64,000 bases of DNA from Lumbricus rubellus (GCA_945859605.1 OX243816.1:27041924-27105923), one strand, 5' to 3'. Counted from the first letter of the stretch, positions 46,701 through 59,671 are shown. Program-made: numbers and translations. Notes: generated by a model not told the origin, from the sequence alone.

Positions 46701-49700
46701 AGATACAGTATGATAATGAATCTGTCATGAACACTAGTAACAAACAAAATGAAGGTTACTACATAATAAATATCATGGCATGTCATTGACGCAGAACTTT
46801 ATAAAAGAGCTCTAATTGCATAAATTATTCTCACCAATGGCTAGACCGTCGGCCAAATTGTGGAGACCATCGCCGAAGATGACGACCCACGCAACAGCGG
46901 CGACTGACTTAGGCACATTGTGGCTATGGTGATGACCTCCAGTGACATGGCTATGACCCCAGTTTGAGTCATTTGCTGCGGCAATTCCATCACAGTTTTT
47001 ATGCAATTCATCATGAGCATCATCAGCAAGTTTACGAACTTCTACCAAAGCAACACATCACCAACATTTATTTATATTAATAGTTGATTTTTGCTCTCAG
47101 AGTGCACAACAATTAAAGCAGGCATAAAATCAAGCAGAACTTTCAAAAGGAAAAATAGGTATTTCTCAAATTATTCTTATTACTATCTTAGATAAAGATA
47201 ACAATCTTAATTTAAATGAAAACATGGACTTGAGTCAAACAGTACTATTCAAGCACTTAAAGTAGATTCTGATTTAAGTGCAAATTATAAGTTACAAGCA
47301 AAGAAAACAGCAGCAGTACACACCTTTGTTTGAATGAACCATCATCATCATCTCTTCGCAAGAGTTTGCCGAACTGTTCTTCAGCTTTGCCGCTCTTGAG
47401 TTTCGTTCGTCCACAGGAGCCAACGAAACCTTCGCCAAATCAAAGTCCTGCTTCTGAAAACAATTTCTGATTTTAATATTCAATGTCTCACAAACTTATT
47501 TAAATATCTCTGATTATTTATTCACACAGACAAACAGAAATCTAACACAGACTGAACAGATGTTGAGTACAAATGGTAGACTGGCACGACCACAGTCCTC
47601 ATTTACCCTCTACAGTTTAAAAAAACTGACATTCTGCCAGCACCACACAATCATTTTTATGCAAATATGCTGAACGTCAAGCTTGAAAACAGTCGAAAAT
47701 TTAAGAACTAAAGTGAAAGAAGGTTTGCTGTTGATATTTGAATACTGGCATTTATCTCTGAACATAATAGTGAATGAATGTAGTATAAAATAAGTCATAA
47801 ACTGTAATGATCCTCTGTGGTATACACACCAAACACTAGTGCTACAAGAAGTGGAACATCACAAATATAAAGGACAAACTTATATTAAAAATAGAATGGT
47901 CAACATAGAACACCACAGACAATCTAAATCATAGATCGAACAATAGATCCTTAGTATAAATAATTATAAAGAGAATTAATTCTGGCTAAAGTTTATTGGA
48001 AAACCAGGTCTATGTTCTGTGAGTAATCTTGTGTTAACAATGAAGACTTGCAAGCATGAATGAATTCATGAACAGCAGTCAAGACATGATTTTCAACATA
48101 GCTGCTGTCTTTCATGTCAGAGCCAACACTTAACCAACCCTGAGGTAACCGATATGTGTTACCAAACTATGTAATCTGCACATGCATGAACTGCAGCTCA
48201 AACTGGCACATCTGCTGAAATAGGCAAATCATGAATCGCCTACCATAAATATTAATGAATTTATGGTCATGACAGCATTATTTTTTAATTACGTCTTTAA
48301 ATTGAGAAAGTGTAAATATAATACATTCAGCAATATGATTCAATTCATGACATATTCCATAAGAATTAAATTCTTTGCAAAGAAAAAGCGAAATCTGTTA
48401 ACCTCGAAGTCATTCTTAACGCGTCTTCTTTCCGAACAGAATCCGACCAATCTTTCGACGATGAAAAACAGGAGTATTCCTGCAAGTGCAGTAAGGCCAC
48501 ACCAAACAGTCCTTCGCTGAGAAATTGCATCATGGACATGAATTTCATGTTCCAATTCATGACTGGTTCCATTAGAATGGAATTCTCTGTCATTGTGAAC
48601 ATGTGGTATGACAGCCTTCACAAAAGTAAATAAAACTCATTTAAATTCAGTACATGATCATCCAAAATAATTTTGATTACTGAAGTTGAGCCGATTTCGT
48701 TGCAAACAGTATCACCGCATTTTAACAACCGCATGAGTACCAAGTAATGCTCAATTTAGAAGCACTGAAACCCATGATTTCTGCAAGTAAATACATAACA
48801 GTGCCAATCAAAATTCAGAAGAAAATATTATTTATCATATACATTACTTAAAAGTGACAAATTACTAAAAAAATTACTGAGAAAACTTTAAGATCACATG
48901 AAGTACTTAATGAAATATCAAAGAAAGTGGCATGTTAATTTCAGTATCTGACAGACACTTATAATTCAATATTTCATGTGCTCATATAGCATGATTGTCA
49001 ACTGCTGAAACATAGCTTAGATGTAGCACAGTTGTAAAATAATGCCTCACCACCTTATCCATTTAACATTTACTTCTGTATTCTTGTTATTTACACAAGC
49101 AAGCAGACAACTCCTAGCAGTTTCCTAATTTGTCATTAAAAACTATTTTTATACATAATATCAGTAATGTCTATTCATTAGGTAAACATTCTTCGAACTT
49201 CAGGACTGTACATTGAAGACAATGGTTGACATACATTCTAAACGATTAAACGTACATTGACATAATCTTGCATTAACAAATATCATTGGCCGTTGGTCAC
49301 ATTTAACGCAACCAGCCATTAGAAATCACGATATTATGCAACTGGGCTTAAAGAAGCGCATTTTAGGAACCTCCCAAAAAAGGGGGATCATTCATGATAG
49401 TGCACCATGCATAACTGACATTTGAGATTGAAACATGTAATCGTTTGGAGAAAGTTCTAACATCTAACTCCTGAGCTAAATTCAGTTTCTGCTGATGACG
49501 TCTGTGACTGTCGTCTGTTAAAAACAGTTTAATTGTAGTATAGCAGTCAATACAGAAGAAAAAAACTGCATATTTTGATATTATCACACATAATCAAAAC
49601 CACCAGCAAGTGGTAAACATGATAATCAATAAATACAGAAGATATCATCCATGCTTATTGCTTACGTGAGGTAGAAGATGAAGCAGAGCGTCTCCTGACA

Positions 49701-51861
49701 GGGAACCAATCGCCAAGGCAACAAAGAACTGCAACAAGTGGTTGTAGATCACCTGATGCATGACGGGAATGATGGCGACAGCGACAAGACCAATGGCACT
49801 GATGACGAGGCACGCAAGGAATGAGTAACCCCAAACTGAAAAAAAAGTTATCGTTACATCATTCGTGTGGAGCTGGCATTCAATGACAAACCAGTTACGA
49901 ATTACATTACATTGGCAGAGAGAATTTACATCAACCATTCAACAGTCAAACCACACATCAAAATATTTACTCATGCACCCATGTAACAATCAACCCACCC
50001 ACTCAAATATCAACCTATCCACCAACTCATTCAACCAACACTCCACCACAGGGTACCACATATCCAAATATTGATTCACATACCCATCCAATTTGACCCA
50101 CCTACATATCCAAACATCAACACACCCCCTACCCATCTATCCAGAATCCACCCAAACATAAAAATATTGACTCACAAACCCATTCATCCAATTTGACCCA
50201 CACCTTTAAACAATGACCAACCAATCGCCCAAATATCCACCCCTCCCACCAGATGAAATGTCAAACCTGCAGCAGATGGCGACTGCCAGATTTTGGCGTG
50301 ATCTGTTTCATTGTCACCCGCAGAATGGACGTGGTGCTCATGGTCATGGGAAACAGAATCATGATGAGTCTGATGATCATGGACCTTGTTATCACAGAAA
50401 TGACTATCTAAGATGTAGACAAGTGTTGGACAGATCTTCTCAAAAACTGACGTCGTCAAATGTTGTCTGTTGTTGAAGCCATTTGAATGCAGGATCCGAT
50501 TTGACGACATACACTACACAAACAAACAAACAAATAAAAATGAAAGATTTACCATAAAAATCTCCAATATAGGTATGCCTAAACGAAAATAGTGAATTCA
50601 GTTTTCAGTTCTGAAAACGAAAATCGGTTTTTATTGCTTGAAAATAAATAACAAGACATGGCTTATTGCTCTCAAAGATTGCTGTGAGAACAAGCTAATT
50701 GCAAGAAATAAATGGTATCTGCAACGCTGCTTTACCATTACACACAAGAAGTCACTGATCCGTGCACGATACAACATTGATGTGCAGCACTTCCAAGTAA
50801 AACATTGTCATGCATTTCGTCAAATTTTAACAGTTTGTGATGGCGAAAATAAAAACCAGTGAACGAAACGAGTTAATTACCGAAACTCTTTTAAAAGCTC
50901 TTTTTATGTCCAAAATGTCTTCTTTATTTACACTGCCAGCTGGAACTAGCAGGATTTCCTATAGGGCCAGTTAAGTAAACCGAAATTCGATTTAAAATCG
51001 GATATCCACAACTGAAAACCTGTCCCCCCCCCCAAAATCGATATTAACAACCGTAATCCAATACCACATTATACAATGAATTTCCTTACTTACAGAAAAG
51101 ACACTTAAAGATACAGACCTATATTATGCAATGTAAATAAAAATAAGAATTTTAAGTAACTTATATCAAACATTTTACAGACTTTTTACCTCATTTGATG
51201 CAGGAGAATTTTCTTCCACACCACTGGCCTTGTTCTGACTTAGAGATCTTTGCATCAGATCAGTTGCACCTGATTTTGCCTTAAATTCATTATCTAAATG
51301 CTTGTGCAACGATTCATTGTCATGACTGTGATCCAGACTTTCAGCATCTAACGTGGAATTTGAAGACAAGTCAGCCATGGTCACATTTCTGCTTGAAATA
51401 TCACCATTCTTGACCTCAAATTTCAGTAGACCAATGTTCTTAAGCAGCTGTTCAAACCCGTCAAATGTCATCACACCATTTTCACCATACTTCTCAAACA
51501 ATTTATATAACACACTTTCTTTCACGTCCATCCCGTTGTGCTGGTAGTGCGAAGGTTCAGTAACACTCAAACTAGAATCAAAGGAACTGTTGTTGCCAAC
51601 AATTGGGGCAGAATGAGATTCGATGAATGAGATTGGCGAAACATTTCTCGTATCTGTTGAATTAAATTCTGGCAGACTTTCACGTTTTACCCGGTGACCA
51701 AATGATTCTCCCTGGCCATTGGTTTCCAGATGGTTCTTGTCGTCTAGTGAGTTGCTTGCCGCCAGAAGGCCACGAAAGCTGAGACTGAAGCAGCAGACAG
51801 AACAGACAACGAAGCAGATTGCAGTGACCCCACATTGAATGTGCTGCGAATGGCAACCCAT
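43794..51861 (-). CDS. SLC39A10: Zinc transporter ZIP, LIV-1 subfamily (SLC39A6/SLC39A10 type)
   Basis: Coding exons on the minus strand: 51861-51190, 50513-50267, 49835-49666, 48615-48403, 47453-47324, 47041-46835, 45834-45754, 45289-45102 and 43934-43794 (TAG). Phases agree throughout and give about 682 residues. Order: hydrophobic signal sequence ([20 protein letters not shown]); an ectodomain with [20 protein letters not shown] as in ZIP6/ZIP10; a Cys-bounded segment with CPTLV in place of the usual CPALL motif; a His-rich stretch ([14 protein letters not shown]); TM1-3 ([37 protein letters not shown]); a long His-containing loop (GGHHHSHN); TM4 with [12 protein letters not shown]5 with [13 protein letters not shown]; then three more membrane segments. 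HNxxDG and HExPHExGD are the metal-binding signatures of zinc-importing LIV-1 ZIPs. Whether it is closer to ZIP6 or ZIP10 needs a tree. An acceptor just before the ATG implies an upstream 5'UTR exon. Confidence 0.92.
44565..44615 (+). repeat. SINE tail fragment
   Basis: CTTGAAGGGGCACTATAACA followed by AGTGCA and CATA repeats matches the tail of the SINE at 16250-16290. Only the 3' end is present. It lies in the last intron of the zinc transporter gene. Confidence 0.5.
46461..46541. repeat. 28-bp tandem repeat, about three copies
   Basis: Unit AATCTTAATCAACATCAATA plus TATACCTT, repeated almost exactly; intronic. Confidence 0.92.
46595..46662 (-). mobile_element. tRNA-like SINE head
   Basis: On the minus strand GGGTCCGACAGAGTAATGG provides an A-box-like word and GAGTTCGAGCC a B-box-like word, with tRNA-like spacing. 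I see no convincing full cloverleaf, so a tRNA-derived SINE is more likely than a functional tRNA. Intronic in the zinc transporter gene. Confidence 0.5.
50560..51060. repeat. Dispersed repeat (degenerate TIR element), copy 2
   Basis: Homologous to 17700-18395, sharing GCAAGAAATAAATGGTATCT, CGTCAAATTTTAACAGTTTG and TTAACAACCGTAATCC-type right end. Lies in the first coding intron of the zinc transporter gene. The frame at 50638-50862 is not conserved in copy 1. Confidence 0.6.
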
Positions 51862-53439
51862 GACAACGTCTCTATAGAAACAACAAAAAACACAACAAAC
51901 TTTAAGCAAGACAAAAACACAACAACTTTTGGATTGACAAATAAGCAAGTGTTCATGTGCATAATTAGAGTTATTGATTATTACGATAATTAGCTTCTCA
52001 TCTGTTAGCAAACAATTTCAGCGTGCATTTTTAATTATAACCACAAAGAAAGGTCAGGTCGTTGCAAATTAATTCCATTAACAGTTTCTTCAGATGAACG
52101 ATTTTATAATCACAAACGCTGATTAGCTGAAGTGCAAACAAAACGTTTGACCCTCTGCATTCTTTACTCATTATTTCAAACAACATGATTACCGATGGCC
52201 AACTTTATGAATACAACATACTCGAAAAGTAAATAAAATACAGCAGAAGACAACAATCAAACCTAATTCAAATCTGCTTTTCACTTCTGTGCCGCATCTA
52301 ACATGTGTTCATTAAATACACACATGTAAACTGGCAAGCACACACACACAGAGGCAGGGATGCATATATGCAATAATTGGAATTCCTTTAGTCTATTTGC
52401 CAACTCTGGTCCAATTTCAACTGTAGAAGTTAATTCCTTAGATTCTTACGCACAGCCAGTGACCCATGCATCTAAAGTGTGGTGACCAATGGATCAGCCA
52501 ATGAGCAAACCCATTCCCTAAATAGACCAATGTCAGCAAATGAGATATAAATGGACTATCATATATTTCTATCAGACATCTTTTCAATCAATGATTCTCT
52601 ACAACCAACACATATCTCTCTATCTTAATTAATTCTCAGCACCTGAAATGTTGAGCCGCAGCAGGTCAGTGGGATTTTCTGGTTGAGATTCAAACTCAGA
52701 AACAGAATCAAAGCATCCATTAACCAGCAAAGTTGATCGATAAAGACTATTAAAGAGACCCACGTGTATGTGTATTGTTTAGTCAATCCTTCACTGCACT
52801 GAAACATATTTAATTAACTCTCAATTAAGTCAATTCTGGCCAACTACTACACTTAAAAATCAGCCAATGTTCTCAGCACCAAACATCAGTTAACAAGTTT
52901 ATCGGATTGTCTTGCTCTGGTCGGTCCTCACTAATGCTATAACCATACCTGCTGGCTGGTGTCACAGGGTTTTGATTGATGGTCTTTTAGGTATTGGAAC
53001 TCTATCCCTCAATCTGTTGATTCTGCCAAGTCGCTACCTTACAATTTTATCTTTTCAAATTCATCAAAGGCTGCCTTTCTGCCTTAATAGTCCTATCATC
53101 TAGTCAATCACTTCATTACTTGGCTTTGATATGCTTTGGAACTTGTTCATCATAAATTCTGATCATATTACCATACTACCGTGAATCAGCTTGAATTATT
53201 AAACAAAGATTACTATTGTTGCTGTCATTATTATTACTGCAAGATTATAATCATTATTATTACTACAACAGAGACATACATGTAACTTAAATCTCTATTT
53301 CTATAGAATTGCTCATATGAATAGCATCTGCTTTACAACGGCGGACAGCCCTACAGGTTAAGTGCTGAGCCAATCAGCATGACATCAGGATTTGAGAACA
53401 GCTACTTTTACAAGAACAAGTATTTCACCAAAATTCGTT

Positions 53440-53845
53440 CAGCAGATCAGGAATCTTAGACAGTCAGCAGAAGCAGGAACCAGTATATCACACCCATATT
53501 GCTCTATATGCACTGGTTACCCATCAAGCAAAGAATCCAGTTTAATCACTGTGCCATAGTTCCCAAAGTGCTACATGTAGATCATCCAACTTCTCTTTAT
53601 GAAGCGTTCACCTCACACAACAAATACTGCACGTAATCAATTACTGTTCATTGTGTATATTGTACCATGTACGCAAATAATGTGGGTTCTTGAGCATTCT
53701 CTGTTGCTGGTCCAAAGTTTTGGAGCTTTGTTCCCAGTTCGGTTCATCCTGCCACGTCCTTGTTGCCATTCAGCTACACTTATGACTCATCTAAGTCTCT
53801 GGTTTTCTGATCTCATGAATTTTAACCTGACTTAAAAATGATTTT
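53440..53845 (+). mobile_element. LINE ORF2 3'-end remnant (CR1/Rex-like)
   Basis: Broken conceptual frames read HWLPIKQRIQFNHCAIV, then PTSLYEAFT, then AFSVAGPKFWSFVPSSV and a serine/phenylalanine-rich end. This is the ordered C-terminal signature 'LHWLPIK.RI.FK... F...GP..WN.LP' of CR1-like non-LTR retrotransposons. Stops interrupt it. A 45-bp phrase, AACAACATGATTAC..., with ACTTTATGAATACAACATA occurs on both sides at 52178 and 54648. Confidence 0.8.
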
Positions 53846-55561
53846 TTATTATGCTATCACTTGAAGCAACAATCAACTGATGCCTTGGGCATTATAAGAA
53901 TGGAGCTTTATAAGCCAATACATTGCATTACAATGAAATTTTTTATTTATATGCAGATTGTGCACCTGGGCTTTTACAGTCTACATTTTAAGAATCTACA
54001 TGGCCAATTGTGGACCTAAATTACAACAAGTAGATCAACACATTTATATTTATTCTTACTTACACTAAGACCAACTTCAAAGCAAATGTTGACTAGTCTT
54101 GCTTCAACTATGAGGGTGGTCTGTCTTCTCCAAGAAACTCTTGGTCATACTTTAAGTAACACTTCCAACCCAAAACGAATTCACATTGTTTCATCTGTCT
54201 AATCTTCTGGGTGCACTGGGCAATTCTGTGTTAACCTTCATTTTAAGAAATGTCTCCTAACACCAGACACTGGTGTACTATCTCTTGTCCATTGTCAAAA
54301 CGCACTCAAGGGCATACACTGTGTCACTTTAACTCACTTACTGTCCACATACTATGTCTATGTCCACAGACTGCCTCTACAACTTCTATGGCCATTCCTG
54401 GAACATCAATAACTAACATCTGGCAAACATTAACATAGCACTGTTGCCTGAAAAAATGTCTAATTGTGCAAAGATGCTTCACTATTCAAAGCAGATTATA
54501 CATTGTACTAACACTACGATGTGATGAATTTTTTCATGGCTGCTGAAAATTGACTTCTGTAATAACTTGTGATCAATCATTCATGCTATGTATTGCAATT
54601 ACACTGTGTCATGTCAATTTGAAATAAAAAAACAAAGATTATTTATAACAACATGATTACTGCTGGCCAACTTTATGAATACAACATAGACTCACAACAT
54701 CTATTTAAGATCCAGTCTGATTGGTCAACAATAGTAATTCATGTAGTTTTATCATCCAATATTCAAATAATTGCCAACAAAAGACAAAACATTCAACTAA
54801 CTCTTCAATAGCCACGAGTCATTATTTGAACTCAAGCCACAGGTAAAAGTCACATTTGTTGTGCTAAAACTGTTCTGTGGTGCAGAAATGAAAGCAGGTC
54901 ACCAGTCCATTAAAGAACAACAATAATACACAGAAGATTGTGTAGTTACTGTTTAACAATGTCACTGTGTGCCATCGCATTGAATGTTATCGCTCACATC
55001 ATTTATACAAGCTTGGCACCAACCCAGCTCCGTGCAGCATGTGTCTGCTTTAACTTTTACCTGTGGCCAGAGTTCAAGCTGGTGTCCCTCAGGGCATGGT
55101 GCTTTGACCACTGCTGTTCCTGCTCTACACAGCTAATGCTGGTGAGCTGGCTGCCATCACATTTCTATGCTTATCATCACATTTCTATGCTGAAGACAGA
55201 CAGCTGGCAAGTGCAGCACCATTCTATCTCTTGCAATCTTGGAGATTTCATTCCATTTGGCCAATAAAGAACTTGAAAATTGCTCATCACTCAGTTAAAA
55301 CTGGCGGAACAGTATGGGCACGGCCTGAATACAAGAAACGATTTTCAGCCGATGCCCTAAAATCGTTTTTCCCACTTGTAATCGACTGCTTTTAGACATT
55401 AAACTGTGTTATAAGCAACACTAACAGGACTATTATCTCATATATGTATGCACTCTAACCCTGAATAGCTTTAGGGAGTTTCAGCACTTTTTATAATCTT
55501 GGTTTTTGTGCATTTTCGGCGTTTTGGGGGTTGGGTTTCGTGGATTCGGGATGACCCCAAC

Positions 55562-55881
55562 CAGGGCTGTAATCAAGGGTATATGTGCGGGTATACAGTG
55601 TATACTCACCTCCTGAAAAAATGGCATCGAATACTCACCTCTCGAGAAAAAAGGGTATATGCGGGTAAACGCGTGTATATATACCCATCTCCAGGCAAAG
55701 TATTTAGGTGTATTTTTCATGAAATTTGGACAGAATGACTAAAAAAGATCAGTTTCATTCGGATGGTAAATTGGTGACATTTTCTGAAGATTTGGGCCTC
55801 GTCAGAAATTTCGGGCCCAAGAAAATCGGTTTTTCTCCCGGTCAGCATGTACTCACCTCAAAATTTACCAGTACAGCCCTG
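55562..55881. mobile_element. hAT-type MITE (CAGGGCTGTAAT / AGTACAGCCCTG), 320 bp
   Basis: Short inverted ends CAGGGCTGTA and GTACAGCCCTG with a perfect 8-bp duplication, accccaac (55554-55561; 55882-55889). The interior repeats the phrases GGGTATATG and ACTCACCTC several times. Frames of 60-80 codons are incidental. Confidence 0.92.
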
Positions 55882-57427
55882 ACCCCAACAGTACTGCATC
55901 GCAGTTTCTGAAACTTCGATATACTTGCCAGTCAACAGTTGGATGAGAATAACAGTGATTTCTCAATAAGAGAGACTTTGATATATATAAACAGCATCCA
56001 AGAAGGGATACCTAATCTGGTCATTAAAGTAAAGGGAGGCCTAAAAAATCAGGCCACATTATGTGGGCTTCAGGAGGTATCGGACATGACTGAAGTCACT
56101 GAACGTCGTGTGAAGAATTAGAGATCTTAATCTTTCTTAGAACTACAATCTGTCAATATTGTAAAGGCAATGTTTCAATAAGCCGGTTCAATGAAACAAA
56201 GTCATAGGCTAAATTTGAAGTATGTGCTGCATTGGTTGTGGCCGGGCCTTAACATCGCTAACTCTTATTGATATAACAGGATGTTCGAAACACCGAAGTC
56301 CGAAATAACTCAAGTTTACTGTAGGCCTACTTGCTTGTTTAACCGTAAACACGATCAATATTATTGTGACCTAAGTACAAACCTGACAAACACTTGGAAC
56401 TTGAAGAAGTTGCAAGTTTTGACCGTAGCCGCTTACACGAGTGGCAGACGTCAAAAATTCCTTTCCAACCAAGAGATATTTCCCGTTGTAGCTTAAAAAC
56501 CGATATCAGCTGTGAAATTCTATGCTACCATGCAGTTAGTCCACACCAGAGGCGATCGTAACATTAAATTAACCCGAAAAGCTTGAATTTCTCAAAGTAA
56601 CTTAGTCGGTGTTCTACAGTGTTCACGTTTTCCTCCTCGCCCGCCCCTTCTCTCTCCTGGGCCACGAGAAATATGTCAGGTTCCCGTAATTATCGTACTA
56701 TGGTGGGAGGCGAACTCAGGCGATGACGAGCACGAGCGCTCACGTTTTCACAACGAGACCAACGACCATCTTCACAAAGAGATTCACATCTCATTTGCAT
56801 ATTACGCGCGGGCGATGTCGAGAACCATTGATATGTATGTATTAGCTGGATTGATAAGGCTTCGTATAGTGGTCCATGGCCGACGGCGAATGACACGTGA
56901 CTTCCTGTACAGGCAAAGAGCGCTTGTTCCTATGTAAACACATGTTAAATTCGTCAACTTTAAAAGCAATTTCCAAGAAGTCTGGTCAGCGGCCGCTAAA
57001 TACAGTTAAGTTGATTGGTTCGTATGTCATTCAACTCAAAAACCCCAAGGTGGTTTTAAACAATTTTGCATCATTGCTGAGAAATTTGCGTTTTAAAGCG
57101 GAGTGTTGTGCCGCCTATCCTTTACTATGGTTTGCCCAGGCCGGTGGGATCACGTGGTTTTTGCTGATGCATCCAAAGAAAAATCTTTACTCTTTGTCTT
57201 TAGTCTTTACTTGTAATGAGAGAAAATGGCGAACACGAAAGATTTGCTGCAGCCGAAAATGAAAACCAAATGGTGCAACCGAAAATATTGCGAAATTACG
57301 GCGAACGTTCTAAACAGCAAGGAATAACATTTCATACGTAAATGATTTTAGACCAGTCTCTAAAATATGTATTTATAAAATGAGTGTACAGTTTTGACAT
57401 AATTAGGGATGACTCGACAACTTTTCG

Positions 57428-57441
57428 GCAACCATGGCAAC
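57428..57441. promoter_or_regulatory. Near-perfect RFX X-box palindrome
   Basis: GCAACCATGGCAAC fits the RFX-factor X-box (GTTGCC, 2-nt spacer, GGTTGC on the other strand). It lies in the CpG-rich candidate promoter upstream of the minus-strand zinc transporter and 5.6 kb from the plus-strand gene. No expression evidence is available. Confidence 0.5.
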
Positions 57442-57975
57442 GATGTGCGCTTACATAGGCCTACGCTGTAGCACCGCAGTTAATCTTTGAACGATTAATC
57501 TCCGCTTAAACTCTTGTTTCCTGGTTTCTGCTCTTTCTTTTACGCTGCATCAACGTCACCGGGCAGCTTAACACGGGAAGCTCCGTCTAGTAATATATAT
57601 AAGGTCGTTGGGTTTGCCTCTAGGAATTCTGGGAGTTGCCGCAGAGAGTCCTGGGAGTTGCTCTTAGCTTTGTCCCAAAGAATTCTGGGATATCCTTTAG
57701 TGAGCGATAATCCAAACTTTCATAGGCAATGATCAATCCAGTAGTTATATAATACATATCAATGTCGAGAACCATTGGACGCAAAAATTCATTACAATTT
57801 TACGCCATCGATATCTATATTTAGATTAATATTGCGCAGGTTCAAAGTAAGTTAGTATGTCAGTGGTACTCGATGAAGCAACTTTATCGCTATCGGGATC
57901 TCAAAGATATTTACAGTGTCAAAAGGAGGAAAGTCGCGGGAATCAACTTAATATGTACTTATTATAGATCTAGGG

Positions 57976-58495
57976 CAGTGGTTCTTAACCAGTGTTCGAC
58001 CGAACCCCTGGGGTTCGATGAGCCATTGCCAGGGGTTCGGCAGAGGTCTTCTGAAAATAATAGGCCTACATTTTCAGTGAAAAATCACTTTGCTATTTTA
58101 TTTTTATTTTTGGAATTTTTAAAAATAGATTTTGTTTGAAATAGATTGTCTACCAGGCCCTACCTTATGAAATTTATAGCTGTTCATCTTGTTAACCTTA
58201 GTTATGTTTTATAGGCTAGGCCTACTGTACATCCCGATAATTAGCACCGGTAGCCATCTTTCTGTGACGTAAGGTATTACTGATCAGATATCTAATTTTT
58301 CGTTGTTTTTTTACTGAAATAGCATCGTACGACGTACGCTATAAGCAACTATTACCCTTTTCTTATGTACTTATACCACAGAGTAGGCTATGTCGAGCCA
58401 AAAAAGAAAAATTATTGTCCAAACTTGAGGGGTTCGGTGAGTGGTCATGGATTTCTCTTGGGGTTCGGCTCCATTGAAAAGGTTAAGAACCACTG
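57976..58495. mobile_element. hAT-type MITE (CAGTGGTTCTTAACC ends), 520 bp
   Basis: CAGTGGTTCTTAACC and GGTTAAGAACCACTG are perfect 15-bp inverted ends; the 8-bp duplication atctaggg is exact (57968-57975; 58496-58503). Subterminal words GGGGTTCGG recur at both ends. No coding sequence. Confidence 0.95.
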
Positions 58496-58504
58496 ATCTA
58501 GGGT

Positions 58505-58870
58505 CTATGGTATGAGCCTGGTAGCACATTGGACAGCACGCTGGTATGGATCGAGATCAGCGAACCCGAGTTCGAGCAGACGTGCTTTGTGTATTGCAGG
58601 CTGACTGCTCTGTTAGTAGGCCTAATTAAGATTTATGTCTTCAATCTGTCATTTGCGCAAGAATTATTGTTTCCATTGCAATTGGCTTTACGCCCCTGGG
58701 GATGGGATGAGTGAGGTGGTTTCCCGTTGCCTTCCCCACAGACAATGATGGATAAGCAACTTGCCCATGGTCGCTCCACAGGAGCTTGCGCCCCTGCGTT
58801 ACACACGTGCTAGCCTGAGATATCTAAATCTCTGAATGTCAACTCCCAGCCCAGGGCTTGAACCGCAGTC
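58505..58870 (+). mobile_element. Probable tRNA-derived SINE
   Basis: Near 58517 TGGTAGCACATTGG resembles an A box, and CGAGTTCGAGC at 58570 a B box. The following body includes GAGGTGGTTTCCCGTTGCCT and GCGCCCCTGCGTTACAC. Near the far end a second B-box-like word (GGTTCAAGCCC, minus strand) occurs. Family not recognised. Confidence 0.5.
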
Positions 58871-58871
58871 C

Positions 58872-59159
58872 CAGTGGTGCAACTAGGGAGGGTGCTGGGG
58901 GTGCTTGAGCACCTCCAGGGCTAAAAAGGGGGTCCACGCAATTTTTCCAAAGCCGATTACTTTTTGTGTGGGGTGGGGGTAGGGGTTCTTTCGCTCTTTC
59001 AGTCTTTCAGATTACACAATCAAGCAAGTTTCTTCATTCTTCTGTATTGTAACCTTAGTAAAATGCACGATTCATAAAGCACTAGATTTCTATGTTTAGT
59101 TCGTTTACCTGAGTTTGTCTGCATGGGGTCTCGAAAATTTGCCTATAGATCCGCCACTG
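58872..59159. mobile_element. Possible hAT-like element without a visible target duplication
   Basis: Starts CAGTGGTGCAACTAGGG and ends GATCCGCCACTG, partly inverted ends of the hAT tip type, but the flanking 8-mers differ. It may be a chimera of two elements or an old copy. Confidence 0.35.
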
Positions 59160-59300
59160 GAAGTTCAGGCATTGCTCAACAGCTGCTTAGTGCCTGCCAG
59201 TGACAGTCTCAAACCTGAAAGGAGAAGGGCGTCGCTATAATAGCCTACTCTTCGTCATCACACAGCAACGTAAAACAACAGTAGGCTATAGGCCTAAAAG

Positions 59301-59392
59301 CAGGACTTGAAGTGTGACAGGAGGCCATGGATGGCGTCTTGGCACTTATTTTCAAATCTCTATGTCGTCCTTCCACTTATTTGGCCAGCACA
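59301..59392. mobile_element. Truncated end of the 61779-type hAT element
   Basis: CAGGACTTGAAGTGTGACAG, GGATGGCGTCTTGGCACTTA and CACTTATTTGGCCAGCAC match, in reverse complement, the right end of the element at 61779-62931. Only about 90 bp are left. Confidence 0.75.
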
Positions 59393-59617
59393 CATGAAAA
59401 TATAAAGGGGGGGCCCTGGAACTTCTTTTGGAAATTTATAACAATGAACCTGACTTCGGGTAGAAAACCATCATCATAACCATCATCATAGCAATGGGAG
59501 CAGTAAAAAAATGATGGCCGGTACTTCGTGAATATCTAGGCCTACTAGCCTACTAGGTCTATCCGTAAGTGATGCACCGTAGTAGTCCTACATTGCAAAA
59601 AACGATATGTAGGCATA

Positions 59618-59671
59618 CCTCGGTGAAAGATATTAGAGTAGTCTACGACTCTAATATCTTTGCCTCGGTGA
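59618..59671. repeat. 36-nt hairpin between 9-bp direct repeats, locus 2
   Basis: AAAGATATTAGAGT and ACTCTAATATCTTT form a perfect 14-bp stem around AGTCTACG. The hairpin is bracketed by the exact repeat cctcggtga at 59618-59626 and 59663-59671. It shares 23 identical nt with the hairpin at 39312. Confidence 0.85.

Noticed and set aside
55939..56121. 60-codon frame containing IQEGIPNLVIKVKGGL
   Set aside because: It reads somewhat like protein, but I can link it to no family, neighbour exon or repeat.
56897..57262. 121-codon open frame on the plus strand
   Set aside because: No recognisable domain; located in a probable promoter region and lacking splice or start context.
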